From positions 124,001-188,000 of the forward strand of contig JAJDEF010000020.1 of NCBI GenBank assembly GCA_029259945.1: a stretch of DNA of 64,000 nucleotides. Direction: 5' to 3'. Both the position numbers and the translations under genes were made by a program. The notes under the pieces are model-generated. The model made no database searches, was not told the origin of the DNA, and saw only the letters and a program-made list of their open reading frames with translations. Below are positions 41,916 through 50,535 of the stretch, piece by piece. The stretch comes from Planctomycetota bacterium. Lineage in GTDB: Bacteria; Planctomycetota; Planctomycetia; Pirellulales; Lacipirellulaceae. Position 1 is the first letter of the stretch. Each line of letters starts with the position of its first letter.

Positions 41916-42030
41916 CGCAACACCTCATTAAAAGTTAAGAGATCGAATAGAAGCACACCTAGTAGCAAGTGCGGGTTCAATAGATACCGACTTTATTATA
42001 ATCACTCGACAAAAAGTCGCCTCGCATGTT

Positions 42031-43035
42031 TTATCCTTGCTTGTTTACCTGCCGCAAGACCAAGAGCACTTCTTGCATGTCTGAGGGAAGTGGTGCGGTG
42101 AACTCCATCTCTTCACCTGACACCGGGTGCGTTAGCTTCAAACGATGGGCGTGCAGTGCTTGTCGCTCTAGCAAAGCGTATTCAGGATCAAAATCTGCAG
42201 CTAATTTCTTTTGACGACACCGCCTACGAATCTCAGCAACGGTTAATCGGGATTGACCGCCATAAAGTTTGTCGCACAACACGGGGCAACGGATACTGGT
42301 TAAATGAAGACGAATCTGATGAGTTCGTCCCGTCTTTGGAAATACTCTGAGCAATGCATAGCCTGGAAACCGCTCTTCGACTTCGTAGAAGGTCTGAGCT
42401 TCGCGGCTACTGGCGTGACCCGACCTCAGCGCCTTCTTCTCGCGGTGTGTGGGGTGCTCGCCGATCGGCCGATCGATCAGGTCTCGATCGCGATCCGGGC
42501 AACCCATCACGATGGCCAGATACTCTTTCTGAACGGTCCGGTCGTGAAACTGGGCCGCGAGATGGGCATGAACTTCGTCTGTTTTGGCAACCACAATCGC
42601 ACCGCTGGTGTCGCGATCGAGCCGGTGCACGATCCCCGGTCGCGATTTCCCGCCGTGCGTACTCAATTGATCAAAATGATAGACCAACGCGCTGGCCAGT
42701 GTGCCAGACCAATGCCCTTTTGCCGGGTGAACCACCATGCCCGCTGGCTTATCCACCACTGCGATCGCATCGTCTTCATACAACAGAGAAAGGGGCGTCG
42801 GCTCGGGCTCGGGCCCGCTCGGCGGAGCGACGGGCAAGGTAAATTCAACAGATTGCCCGGCCTGCACTCGAAAAGATGCTTTACGGCTTCGTTGGTCAAC
42901 CTTGGCTTCGCCCTGATCGATACCGCGACGAATCCGAACTCGGCTTGCTTCTGGATACTGGGCCGATAGATAGACATCCAGCCGCTGCCCTTCGTCCTCA
43001 GGCGTTACTTGGAAACAACGGCCCAAGTTGCTCAT
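42031..43035 (-). CDS. RluD-like pseudouridine synthase (S4 + RluA domain)
   Basis: RLDVYLSAQYPEASRVRIRRGIDQGEAKVD (S4), GIVHRLDRDTSGAIVVAKTD, GRTHQIRLHL. Confidence 0.93.
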   Translation of the reverse strand: MSNLGRCFQVTPEDEGQRLDVYLSAQYPEASRVRIRRGIDQGEAKVDQRSRKASFRVQAGQSVEFTLPVAPPSGPEPEPTPLSLLYEDDAIAVVDKPAGMVVHPAKGHWSGTLASALVYHFDQLSTHGGKSRPGIVHRLDRDTSGAIVVAKTDEVHAHLAAQFHDRTVQKEYLAIVMGCPDRDRDLIDRPIGEHPTHREKKALRSGHASSREAQTFYEVEERFPGYALLRVFPKTGRTHQIRLHLTSIRCPVLCDKLYGGQSRLTVAEIRRRCRQKKLAADFDPEYALLERQALHAHRLKLTHPVSGEEMEFTAPLPSDMQEVLLVLRQVNKQG

Positions 43036-43916
43036 TGCCCTTCGGCGGCGTCATCAGCCGATTCTAAAGCCTCTTCGGCTGTGGCTGATTCGTCCGACTC
43101 AGCAGCAGGTTCTTCCGAAGTCTCGCCTTCAGACTCTGACGTGTTTTCTGTGTCTTCGTTGTAACGATCGTCGGTATTTTCGCTGATCGATTTGGTCAAG
43201 TTTCTTAGCAAATCCTCCAGCGTTTCGGTCTCGCTCTCACTCGTACCCACTGCCGGTACTTCCGCATTAAAATCGGGTTGACCACCTGTTGCTTGTTGCT
43301 CGCTACCGATAGCAACTCGAGGCAATTCGGCAGTGGCTAGCCAAGCACAGGTCTCTTGCACTTCGGGTAAATCAAGCCGGTCTGCCCGCTGACTGGCCAA
43401 TAAACTCAGATCGCCCTGTACCAATTCATATTGTTCCTTGGCTTCCTCTAATTTGTTTTGCAACTCATAAGCTCGTGCCAAGCCAAATCGGGCGCGATTT
43501 TGAACTTCAAAATCACTAGCCGCAGTAGCCAACGTGCTGTAGATCCCGACCGTTTTCTTTACGCGGCTGAATGCCGCCGCGCGATCAATCAAATATGCTT
43601 GAGTTGCCAAAAGGAGTTGGCGATCCGCCCAGGTAACCAGGGCCCATTCCGGCATCGAAGTTCCTGCATATTCGCTGTTATCTGCTGCACTCAAAATTGC
43701 CATCAATTCTGGATCGCTTATATCACTCGCCAGCGCGAAGGCATCCCAAGCGGCTTCGCGTTTCGCAGCAGAACTGCTACTCCAGATTGAACTGATCGCC
43801 AGCAGCACAACCAGCACTGAAACCACAGCAGTGGTTTGCCCTGCATACGGCCTGAACTTATCGATCCAAACCACCAATTCGTTGGTTTCCAAATCGTGGC
43901 GTCGTTCGCTTTTCAT
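43032..43916 (-). CDS. Hypothetical membrane-anchored TPR-like protein with acidic Ser/Glu-rich C-terminus
   Basis: Single N-terminal TM, helical repeat-like centre (ARFGLARAYELQNKLEEAKEQYELV), acidic tail; 4-bp overlap with the pseudouridine synthase gene. Confidence 0.65.
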   Translation of the reverse strand: MKSERRHDLETNELVVWIDKFRPYAGQTTAVVSVLVVLLAISSIWSSSSAAKREAAWDAFALASDISDPELMAILSAADNSEYAGTSMPEWALVTWADRQLLLATQAYLIDRAAAFSRVKKTVGIYSTLATAASDFEVQNRARFGLARAYELQNKLEEAKEQYELVQGDLSLLASQRADRLDLPEVQETCAWLATAELPRVAIGSEQQATGGQPDFNAEVPAVGTSESETETLEDLLRNLTKSISENTDDRYNEDTENTSESEGETSEEPAAESDESATAEEALESADDAAEGQ

Positions 43917-44159
43917 GGTCTACGGTCTAGGGTTCGAGGGGATGTCGGTGCCATTTGCAGCGGTAGAGAATCGATAACGATCTCCGAAGTGTAAGGCCCG
44001 CCAAGGGTTAGCGTCAAGGCGGGCCTAGTTTTCATTTTCGTTCGAGCATGCGGGAAAGTCTCTGTAAGTCAAGTCCTTTCCACATCAGGCAGAGCCTACT
44101 ACGATCGATTTTCCGAGCGATCTGTCTATCAATATCCTTTCCTTACTGCGACTCGCGGC

Positions 44160-46139
44160 ATGTCTGACAAGCTTAATCCCCCTCAACGCGAAGCGGTACG
44201 CACCCTCAGTGGGCCGCTACTGGTATTGGCTGGGGCCGGGACGGGGAAAACTCGGGTAGTCACGCATCGTATCGCTGAACTCATCCGTCAGGGTACCTCG
44301 CCGGAGCGGATTTTGGCGGTCACGTTCACCCGAAAGGCAGCCGGCGAGATGCTGGAACGGGCCAGTGCATTGTTACGTACCAAAGGCCGAAAGCAGAAAT
44401 TGCGGCCTCAGATTTCGACTTTCCACTCACAGTGCGTAAAAATACTTCGTCGACATATTGATAAGCTGGGTTATCCAGCCCGATTTACGATCTGTGATCG
44501 AGGCGATCAAGAATCGGAGGCACGAGGGGCACTGCGTGAAATCCGATGCCCCAACGAATCTCTCCGTCCCGGCGACTTGCTGGCCATCATTAGTGGCTGG
44601 AAGTCGCGATCTGTTGAACCGGCTCAAGCTGCTTCGGTTGCCGAGACCGACAAAGAACACCTCGCTGCTGCTGCTTACCGTCGTTATCAAAACAATCTCA
44701 AGACGAAAGGGGTGGTCGATTTCGACGACCTGCTTCTGCTCGTGCAACGGCTATTTGCAAAGCATGCAGCTGTTCGCCGTGAAGAAGCTTCGTATTTCGA
44801 CCATGTCTTGATCGACGAATATCAAGATACCAATCAAAGCCAATACCAAATTGTGCGCGGTCTGGCGATGGGCCATCGCAATCTGTGTGTGGTGGGCGAC
44901 GACGATCAGTCGATCTACGGCTGGCGGGGTGCTGAGGTCGAGCACATTCTTCGGTTCCAAGAAGACTGGCCTGATGCCAAAGTTATTCGGCTCGAAGATA
45001 ATTACCGCTCGACTTCGGCAATTCTTGACTACGCCAATACGCTTATCGCTTTCAATCGATTACGCCACGAAAAGGTTCTTCGTGCTGCCCGTGCTGGTGG
45101 AACGCGTCCACGGGTGCTGCAACTGCCCGACGAAAATCAAGAAGCCGAAAAAGTGGTTGGCGATATTCAACACTTGCTCAGCCAGCCCGGTGTGGCAGCT
45201 CGCGATTTTGCAATCCTCTGCCGTACCAACGAACAGCCACGGAGTTTTGAGACCGCTCTTCGCAAAGCAAAGCTTCCGTACGTGCTGGTAGGCGGGATGA
45301 GCTTTTTCGACCGCAAGGAAGTCCGCGACCTGTTGGCCTATTTGAAGATCATCGAAAACCCGCACGACGAAGCCTCGTTGCTTCGAATCATCAACACGCC
45401 GTCACGAAGCATTGGGAACTCAACGGTCAAGTCGTTAGTCGAAGCGGCAACCTCTCGTGGCGGGCACATCTGGGACTTGTTGCCTACCGCTGGCAACGAA
45501 GGAATACTCGCCCCAGCCGCAGCGCAAGCAGCCCAGAAATTCCATACGTTGATCGAGTCACTCCGCACGATCGGCCCAGGCTGTAAGCTCCAAGATTTAG
45601 TCTCGTTGGTCGTCGAAAAAACCAACTATCGAAATGAACTCAACCGAATTTATCCCGATCCCAATGATCGCGACACTCGCAATGCCTCGCTTGAGGAAGT
45701 GATCAATGCTGCTGCCAATTACCAAGGGCAATCGAAAGAAACCGACCTGCGAGGATTTCTCGATGAGGTTGCCCTGGGTGGGCAGGACACCAATGACGAC
45801 AAAGATAAGCAACTACGCAATAACGCAATCGCCCTGATGACGTTGCATTCGGCCAAAGGCCTGGAATTCCCGTACGTTTATATGGTCGGCATGGAGGAAG
45901 GAATATTGCCTCATAAACGCTCGATTGCCGCTGATGGGAACGCGATCGATGAGGAGCGGCGTCTTTGCTATGTAGGTGTTACGCGGGCCCAAGAACAGCT
46001 TACGCTCAGCTTCTCGCTGACACGCCGAAAATGGGGCAAAGCCCACGATACGGTTCCTAGTCGGTTTCTTTATGAGATGACCGGCCAAGCAGAGAATGCG
46101 GTAAAAGCGAGAAGACCACTCTCAGGTAAACGTGCTTAA
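44160..46139 (+). CDS. UvrD/Rep/PcrA-type superfamily 1 ATP-dependent DNA helicase
   Basis: LNPPQREAV, VLAGAGTGKTRVVTHRIAEL, HVLIDEYQDTNQSQY, GDDDQSIYGWRGA, LMTLHSAKGLEFPYVYMVGMEEG. Confidence 0.95.
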   Translation: MSDKLNPPQREAVRTLSGPLLVLAGAGTGKTRVVTHRIAELIRQGTSPERILAVTFTRKAAGEMLERASALLRTKGRKQKLRPQISTFHSQCVKILRRHIDKLGYPARFTICDRGDQESEARGALREIRCPNESLRPGDLLAIISGWKSRSVEPAQAASVAETDKEHLAAAAYRRYQNNLKTKGVVDFDDLLLLVQRLFAKHAAVRREEASYFDHVLIDEYQDTNQSQYQIVRGLAMGHRNLCVVGDDDQSIYGWRGAEVEHILRFQEDWPDAKVIRLEDNYRSTSAILDYANTLIAFNRLRHEKVLRAARAGGTRPRVLQLPDENQEAEKVVGDIQHLLSQPGVAARDFAILCRTNEQPRSFETALRKAKLPYVLVGGMSFFDRKEVRDLLAYLKIIENPHDEASLLRIINTPSRSIGNSTVKSLVEAATSRGGHIWDLLPTAGNEGILAPAAAQAAQKFHTLIESLRTIGPGCKLQDLVSLVVEKTNYRNELNRIYPDPNDRDTRNASLEEVINAAANYQGQSKETDLRGFLDEVALGGQDTNDDKDKQLRNNAIALMTLHSAKGLEFPYVYMVGMEEGILPHKRSIAADGNAIDEERRLCYVGVTRAQEQLTLSFSLTRRKWGKAHDTVPSRFLYEMTGQAENAVKARRPLSGKRA

Positions 46140-47671
46140 CTCCAAAATTGCCGGTCGAGCATGCGGTAGTTGATGGCTTCGCTGACATGCTCGATGTTGA
46201 TGGAATCGGCTTCATCGACATCCGCAATCGTCCGAGCAACTCGCAGCACTTTGTCATGCGCCCGGGCCGAAAGGCCCAATTGGTCGACGCTTTGTTCAAG
46301 CATTTTTTGGCAGGAGCTATCCACTTTGCATAATTGCCGCAGTTCGCGGGTTGTCATTTGAGCGTTGGTACGTGTGGCAGAAGACATAAAACGCTCTGTT
46401 TGCCGTGCTCGGGCGGTAGTTACCTTTTCTCGCATCGAGCGGCTATCGGTGCCGTCTGCTAAAGCCGACAACTCGCTAAATGGGACGGCCGGCACCTCGA
46501 TATGGAGATCGATACGATCGAGCAAGGGCCCACTGATTTTCGCCATGTATCGCTCGACCTGCGGCAGACTGCAATGACAATCGCGACGTGGGTCGTTTCG
46601 GTAGCCACAGGGGCAAGGGTTTAGCGACGCGATCAGCATGAAATTGGCGGGGAAATCAGTGGACCGTAATGCTCGGCTGATCGAGACGCTGCCATCTTCT
46701 AACGGCTGACGAAGCACTTCGAGCGTTTGGCGATTGAACTCCGGCAACTCGTCGAGGAATAACACGCCGTTATGCGACAAGCTAATTTCACCCGGTGCGG
46801 GAATCGATCCGCCGCCGACCAATCCGGCATTGCTAATCGTGTGGTGAGGTGCTCGATAGGGTCGTCGCGCTAACAACGGCTTACCCTTGGGGAGCTTGCC
46901 TAGGACGCTGTAGATGCGTGACGTTTCGATCGATTCTTCGGCAGTCAGGCTCACCAAGATCGAAGGAATTCGTTTGGCGAGCATGGTCTTGCCCGATCCG
47001 GGTGGCCCGACCATTAGCAGATTATGATCACCCGCAGCGGCTAGGGTGATCGCACGCTTGGCCATCTCTTGCCCGCGAACGTCAGAGAAGTCGAGATCGT
47101 AACCGCCAAGTTCGTCGAATAACTCTTCTAAACGCGAAGGGGCGGGGTCGATGGGCAACTGTCCTGCAAAGAAAGCGGCTGCTTGGGTGAGGCTGTCGAC
47201 GGCAATGACTTCTAAGCCTTCGACCACCGCGGCCTCGGCCGCATTTGCCGAAGGGACGACAATCCCTCGACATCCGTTCTTCGCAGCTGCCATGGCCATC
47301 GACAAACTGCCTTTGATCGGCCGGGTATTGCCATTGAGCGCCAGTTCGCCGACAGCGGTGTAGCTGTCGAAAAAATCGGAATCTAATTGCCCACTGGCGG
47401 CCAACAGTCCTAAGGCGATCGGCAAGTCGAACGATGCCGCCTGCTTGGGTAGCTCGGCCGGGGCGAGGTTAATCACCACTCGGTTTTTGGGGCGGACATA
47501 CCCGCTGTTGACCATTGCCCGTTCGATGCGGTGGGTGCTTTCTTTGACAGCCGCCTCGGGCAGGCCGACCAAAAGAATCTTGGGCATGGCCGCCGGCGAG
47601 ACGTCGACTTCCACTTCAACGGGCAAGGCATCGATGCCTAACAACGAAAACGTATCGAGTTTCGCGAGCAT
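46136..47671 (-). CDS. comM: YifB/ComM family Mg-chelatase-like AAA ATPase
   Basis: VEVDVSPAAMPKILLVGLPEAAVKES, MVGPPGSGKTMLAKRIPSIL, RPYRAPHHTISNAGLVGGG, NPCPCGYRNDPRRDC. Confidence 0.94.
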   Translation of the reverse strand: MLAKLDTFSLLGIDALPVEVEVDVSPAAMPKILLVGLPEAAVKESTHRIERAMVNSGYVRPKNRVVINLAPAELPKQAASFDLPIALGLLAASGQLDSDFFDSYTAVGELALNGNTRPIKGSLSMAMAAAKNGCRGIVVPSANAAEAAVVEGLEVIAVDSLTQAAAFFAGQLPIDPAPSRLEELFDELGGYDLDFSDVRGQEMAKRAITLAAAGDHNLLMVGPPGSGKTMLAKRIPSILVSLTAEESIETSRIYSVLGKLPKGKPLLARRPYRAPHHTISNAGLVGGGSIPAPGEISLSHNGVLFLDELPEFNRQTLEVLRQPLEDGSVSISRALRSTDFPANFMLIASLNPCPCGYRNDPRRDCHCSLPQVERYMAKISGPLLDRIDLHIEVPAVPFSELSALADGTDSRSMREKVTTARARQTERFMSSATRTNAQMTTRELRQLCKVDSSCQKMLEQSVDQLGLSARAHDKVLRVARTIADVDEADSINIEHVSEAINYRMLDRQFWS

Positions 47672-47839
47672 GGTCGTAGTCGCCTCGGCTAAGGAAATGT
47701 ACGTTTGTTCACCATTCTGTCGCGATGATGGTTTTTATGCAAGTGCTGGTCAAGATATTTTTTTGACCGGTGTGTGAAGGGGAGGTCAGGGGTCGGGGGA
47801 CAGGGGTGGGAGTTTTGTCATGTCGCTTGGTGACAAAAT

Positions 47840-48060
47840 GGACAAAACTCTTGGCGGTTTGGCGCGATTCAGTCGGGTTTTGTAGGGTTTGGCCTTCTCG
47901 GCGGGTGGTAGTTTTGGCACGAATAGGGCTGTTTGGGGTTTTAGCGGACAAAACTCTTTGGTTTTGTCCGCTTTGGCACGGTGTGGGTACTGCAATGCTT
48001 GGGCTTTGGTGAAATTGGCTTGGACAAAACTCGGTGGGGTTTAGTCCTATTTTGTCCGAC
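47840..48060. repeat. Intergenic region with recurrent GGACAAAACTC / TTTTGTCC motifs
   Basis: GGACAAAACTC at 47840-47850, 47946-47956 and 48022-48032; palindrome GCGGACAAAACTCTTTGGTTTTGTCCGC at 47944-47971; TTTTGTCCGAC near 48050. Confidence 0.7.
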
Positions 48061-48096
48061 GTGGGTGCCATTATTGTCAAAAAGGGGAACCGCTAC

Positions 48097-48159
48097 TTTA
48101 GCCACAGAGTTCACAGAGAACTCAGAGGCTCTTTGATCTCGGTGTTCTCTGTGGCTAAA
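48097..48159. repeat. Inverted repeat TTTAGCCACAGAG...CTCTGTGGCTAAA
   Basis: TTTAGCCACAGAGTTCACAGAGAAC ... GGTGTTCTCTGTGGCTAAA. Confidence 0.8.
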
Positions 48160-48353
48160 AATTGATCGAAAAACGGGGGAACACTTATCTTCGCTAATCG
48201 ACGCTAGTTTTAATCCGTGAAGATTAGCGCAGATTAGTGTTTCAGATTTTCAAGGAACGGGGATCGATTATTATCGTGGAATGGCGGGGGGAATTCCATC
48301 GATACTTTTGGCCGGGGGAGATTTAGTGTAGAGGACTCGGAGTTTTTTCCATC

Positions 48354-49700
48354 GTGGCCAGTGTGAATGACCTGGCCGGGCTCTACTACAACCGTGCCCG
48401 TTGGTACGACGCCAATATAGGTCGATTTATCTCGGAAGATCCGATTGGGTTTGGGAGTAGTGATACGAATCTTTATCGCTACGCGGGCAACGACCCGGTG
48501 AATTTCCGCGATCCGAGTGGGCTATTCTTTGAGGATTCTGGATTTAACTCTGGCGGATTTCATTTTGGGAACGACATCGGCTTTGGCGATTTCGGCTCGT
48601 TTGATACCAGCTTCTTCGACACGAGTTTTTCTGACTTTGGATTCTCCGATTTCAGTTTCGACAGTTCAGGGTTCTCCGACTTTGGTTTCGGCTCATTCGG
48701 GACAGGAGCTTTCTTCGCCGAGCCGATAGACCTCAGATTCAATCCTGCCTTAAGGAAAGAGTTTGAGAGAAAGCTTGCCCAAGCTCTCGGATCACTTGTT
48801 AGTAGTGAAGTAGAACGCCTGACTTTTGGAGGACCAGAGGATGTTTTGCGGCTTCTAGCCGATACGTCACGCGGACTTGGGAGTGGTGCAGCGCGCGGTA
48901 TCGAACAACTCACAGTTGGCTCGAGTACGTTTGCTGGGACCGGCGGTGCAGTTGGCAGTGTGTTTGAACAAACAGGCAACTTGGCTGGCTCACTTCTTGA
49001 TGTCAAGGCTCGAGCCGATAGCATAAGATCTACGATTATCGAAACAACTCGGATTGCAAACGAACAAGGTTTTGCCTTAGCCGCGGGGGAAGTTCTCGGC
49101 ACCAACAGCATTGTGGCAGGGACATTTGGGTTTGACCCGATAACCGGTGATTTCGTCGAAAATCGGGCGGAAAGATTCTTTTCAGGAATTGGCCAACTGT
49201 CTGGAACTGCGGCGGGGATCCTAAGTAGAACCGGCGTCAATCCTAGCCTTAACTTCAGATTTGATACATCAGGTGGTAGACTATTCAATACAAGCCCAAG
49301 TCTGCGCCGTGGGGCTGCTGATTTTGGATTATTTGACAGCAAAGGTACTTCAAACCGTACATTTATTGGCCCTCTTACCGAACCCCAATCTATTGCAAGC
49401 AAAGCGGCATTTGGATTCGACAACTTTGAATGTATACAATGCACAGATGCTGTAGTAACAGCGATTAAAGGTCGTGGTTTTTCTGGTCAAATACGACAAG
49501 TGAGTTCGCAAGGCCACATTGGAACTACAAGAGTTCGAAGCAGTCAATCAATCGGATTTCAAAATCACTTTGGAGTGCAGGTAGACGATCTAATATTTGA
49601 TAATATTAGTCCATTCGGTGTCCCTGTGAACGACTTTTTCAGTAGTCTATTTACCTCTCGGGGTAACACAATCAAAGTACTACCATTTGAACCCTTTTAG
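48354..49700 (+). CDS. Orphan RHS-core C-terminal tip protein with candidate papain-like toxin domain
   Basis: RHS end motif GLYYNRARWYDANIGRFISEDPIGFGSSDTNLYRYAGNDPVNFRDPSGL at the very N-terminus; variable C-terminus with FECIQCTDAVVTAI ... NHFGVQVDDLIFDN; GTG start; no YD repeats upstream. Confidence 0.75.
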   Translation: MASVNDLAGLYYNRARWYDANIGRFISEDPIGFGSSDTNLYRYAGNDPVNFRDPSGLFFEDSGFNSGGFHFGNDIGFGDFGSFDTSFFDTSFSDFGFSDFSFDSSGFSDFGFGSFGTGAFFAEPIDLRFNPALRKEFERKLAQALGSLVSSEVERLTFGGPEDVLRLLADTSRGLGSGAARGIEQLTVGSSTFAGTGGAVGSVFEQTGNLAGSLLDVKARADSIRSTIIETTRIANEQGFALAAGEVLGTNSIVAGTFGFDPITGDFVENRAERFFSGIGQLSGTAAGILSRTGVNPSLNFRFDTSGGRLFNTSPSLRRGAADFGLFDSKGTSNRTFIGPLTEPQSIASKAAFGFDNFECIQCTDAVVTAIKGRGFSGQIRQVSSQGHIGTTRVRSSQSIGFQNHFGVQVDDLIFDNISPFGVPVNDFFSSLFTSRGNTIKVLPFEPF

Positions 49701-49716
49701 CGAGAGCCAACTTACG

Positions 49717-50019
49717 ATGGATAATCATGCTTCAATCGTAGAATTGATAAAAGAGATAAGGGAGAATCCAACGATGTACATAGGGAAATACTCCGTTGTT
49801 CGGCTCGAGATGTTTCTACTCGGATGGTTGCATGCGCATAAAGGTACTGTATCGGACAGCAATGTTTTCTTCGATTTCTTGGAGTCCGTAAAGCAGCATT
49901 ACCAAGTCAAAGTGAGTGTGCCAGGGGCAGATGTTATTAGCTTATTTTCTTACGATGAGAAGGATGCTCTGGAAAAATTTTTCAAGCTTTTCGAGGAGTA
50001 CCTGGAGAAATCAAAATAG
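49717..50019 (+). CDS. Small acidic protein, candidate immunity protein for the upstream RHS-tip toxin
   Basis: About 100 aa, ATG 16 bp after the tip gene stop; MDNHASIVELIKEIRENPTMYIGKYSVVRLEMFLLGWLHAH; function inferred from position. Confidence 0.6.
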   Translation: MDNHASIVELIKEIRENPTMYIGKYSVVRLEMFLLGWLHAHKGTVSDSNVFFDFLESVKQHYQVKVSVPGADVISLFSYDEKDALEKFFKLFEEYLEKSK

Positions 50020-50133
50020 TTGCTAGGCAGCAGTAGAGTGTAGAAAGGGCAGTCTTGGGATAGGCGAAATAAAGGGGTCGGGAGGGCTCTGCAGAAAACC
50101 TTGGTTTGCTAGCTAAACCGGCCTGTTCGTTCT

Positions 50134-50341
50134 CTCGTAGTTGAGAGCATGTCTTTAACAAGTAAGTCTCCGGTAGCCGTGCTGCACCACGTTGCAAAAG
50201 GTCGCCCGCCGTGTGGTGTAAAAAGTCGCGTCACAGTAAAAGTGAGGCAACGACAGGAGTTACGTTGCAAACCAAGACCAGAGAATTGTCTCGTAGTTGG
50301 GAGCATGTCTTTAACCAGTAAGTCTCCAGTAGCCGTGCTGC
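50134..50341. repeat. Pair of 52-bp direct repeats (50134-50185 and 50290-50341)
   Basis: CTCGTAGTTGAGAGCATGTCTTTAACAAGTAAGTCTCCGGTAGCCGTGCTGC versus CTCGTAGTTGGGAGCATGTCTTTAACCAGTAAGTCTCCAGTAGCCGTGCTGC (3 mismatches). Confidence 0.95.
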
Positions 50342-50535
50342 GATCCGCTTTGAAAGTAAGTAGCGTGCGTGTAGCGTTAGCGTAACGCACGTTTTTGTTA
50401 TGATGGTTTACACCCATACCGACGCATTGGTGCGTTTTACGTACCCTACCTGCTTGGCCTTCTTGCAATTTGGCCTGGGGATGGGTTCACCGTATCAGTT
50501 CTTAATTCCTGCGTCCCTTCACGGAGTCACATACG

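Noticed and set aside
47770-48012. 80-aa ORF in the gap after comM (and overlapping minus ORFs)
   Set aside because: G/T-rich repeat sequence with no plausible protein features; treated as a non-coding repeat region
48560-49444. 294-aa minus-strand ORF
   Set aside because: Antisense to the RHS-tip gene; K/P/S composition mirrors the F/G/S-rich coding strand, no recognisable domain
50134-50341. Two-copy repeat as a minimal CRISPR
   Set aside because: 52-bp repeats with about 104 bp between, only two copies, imperfect, no cas genes
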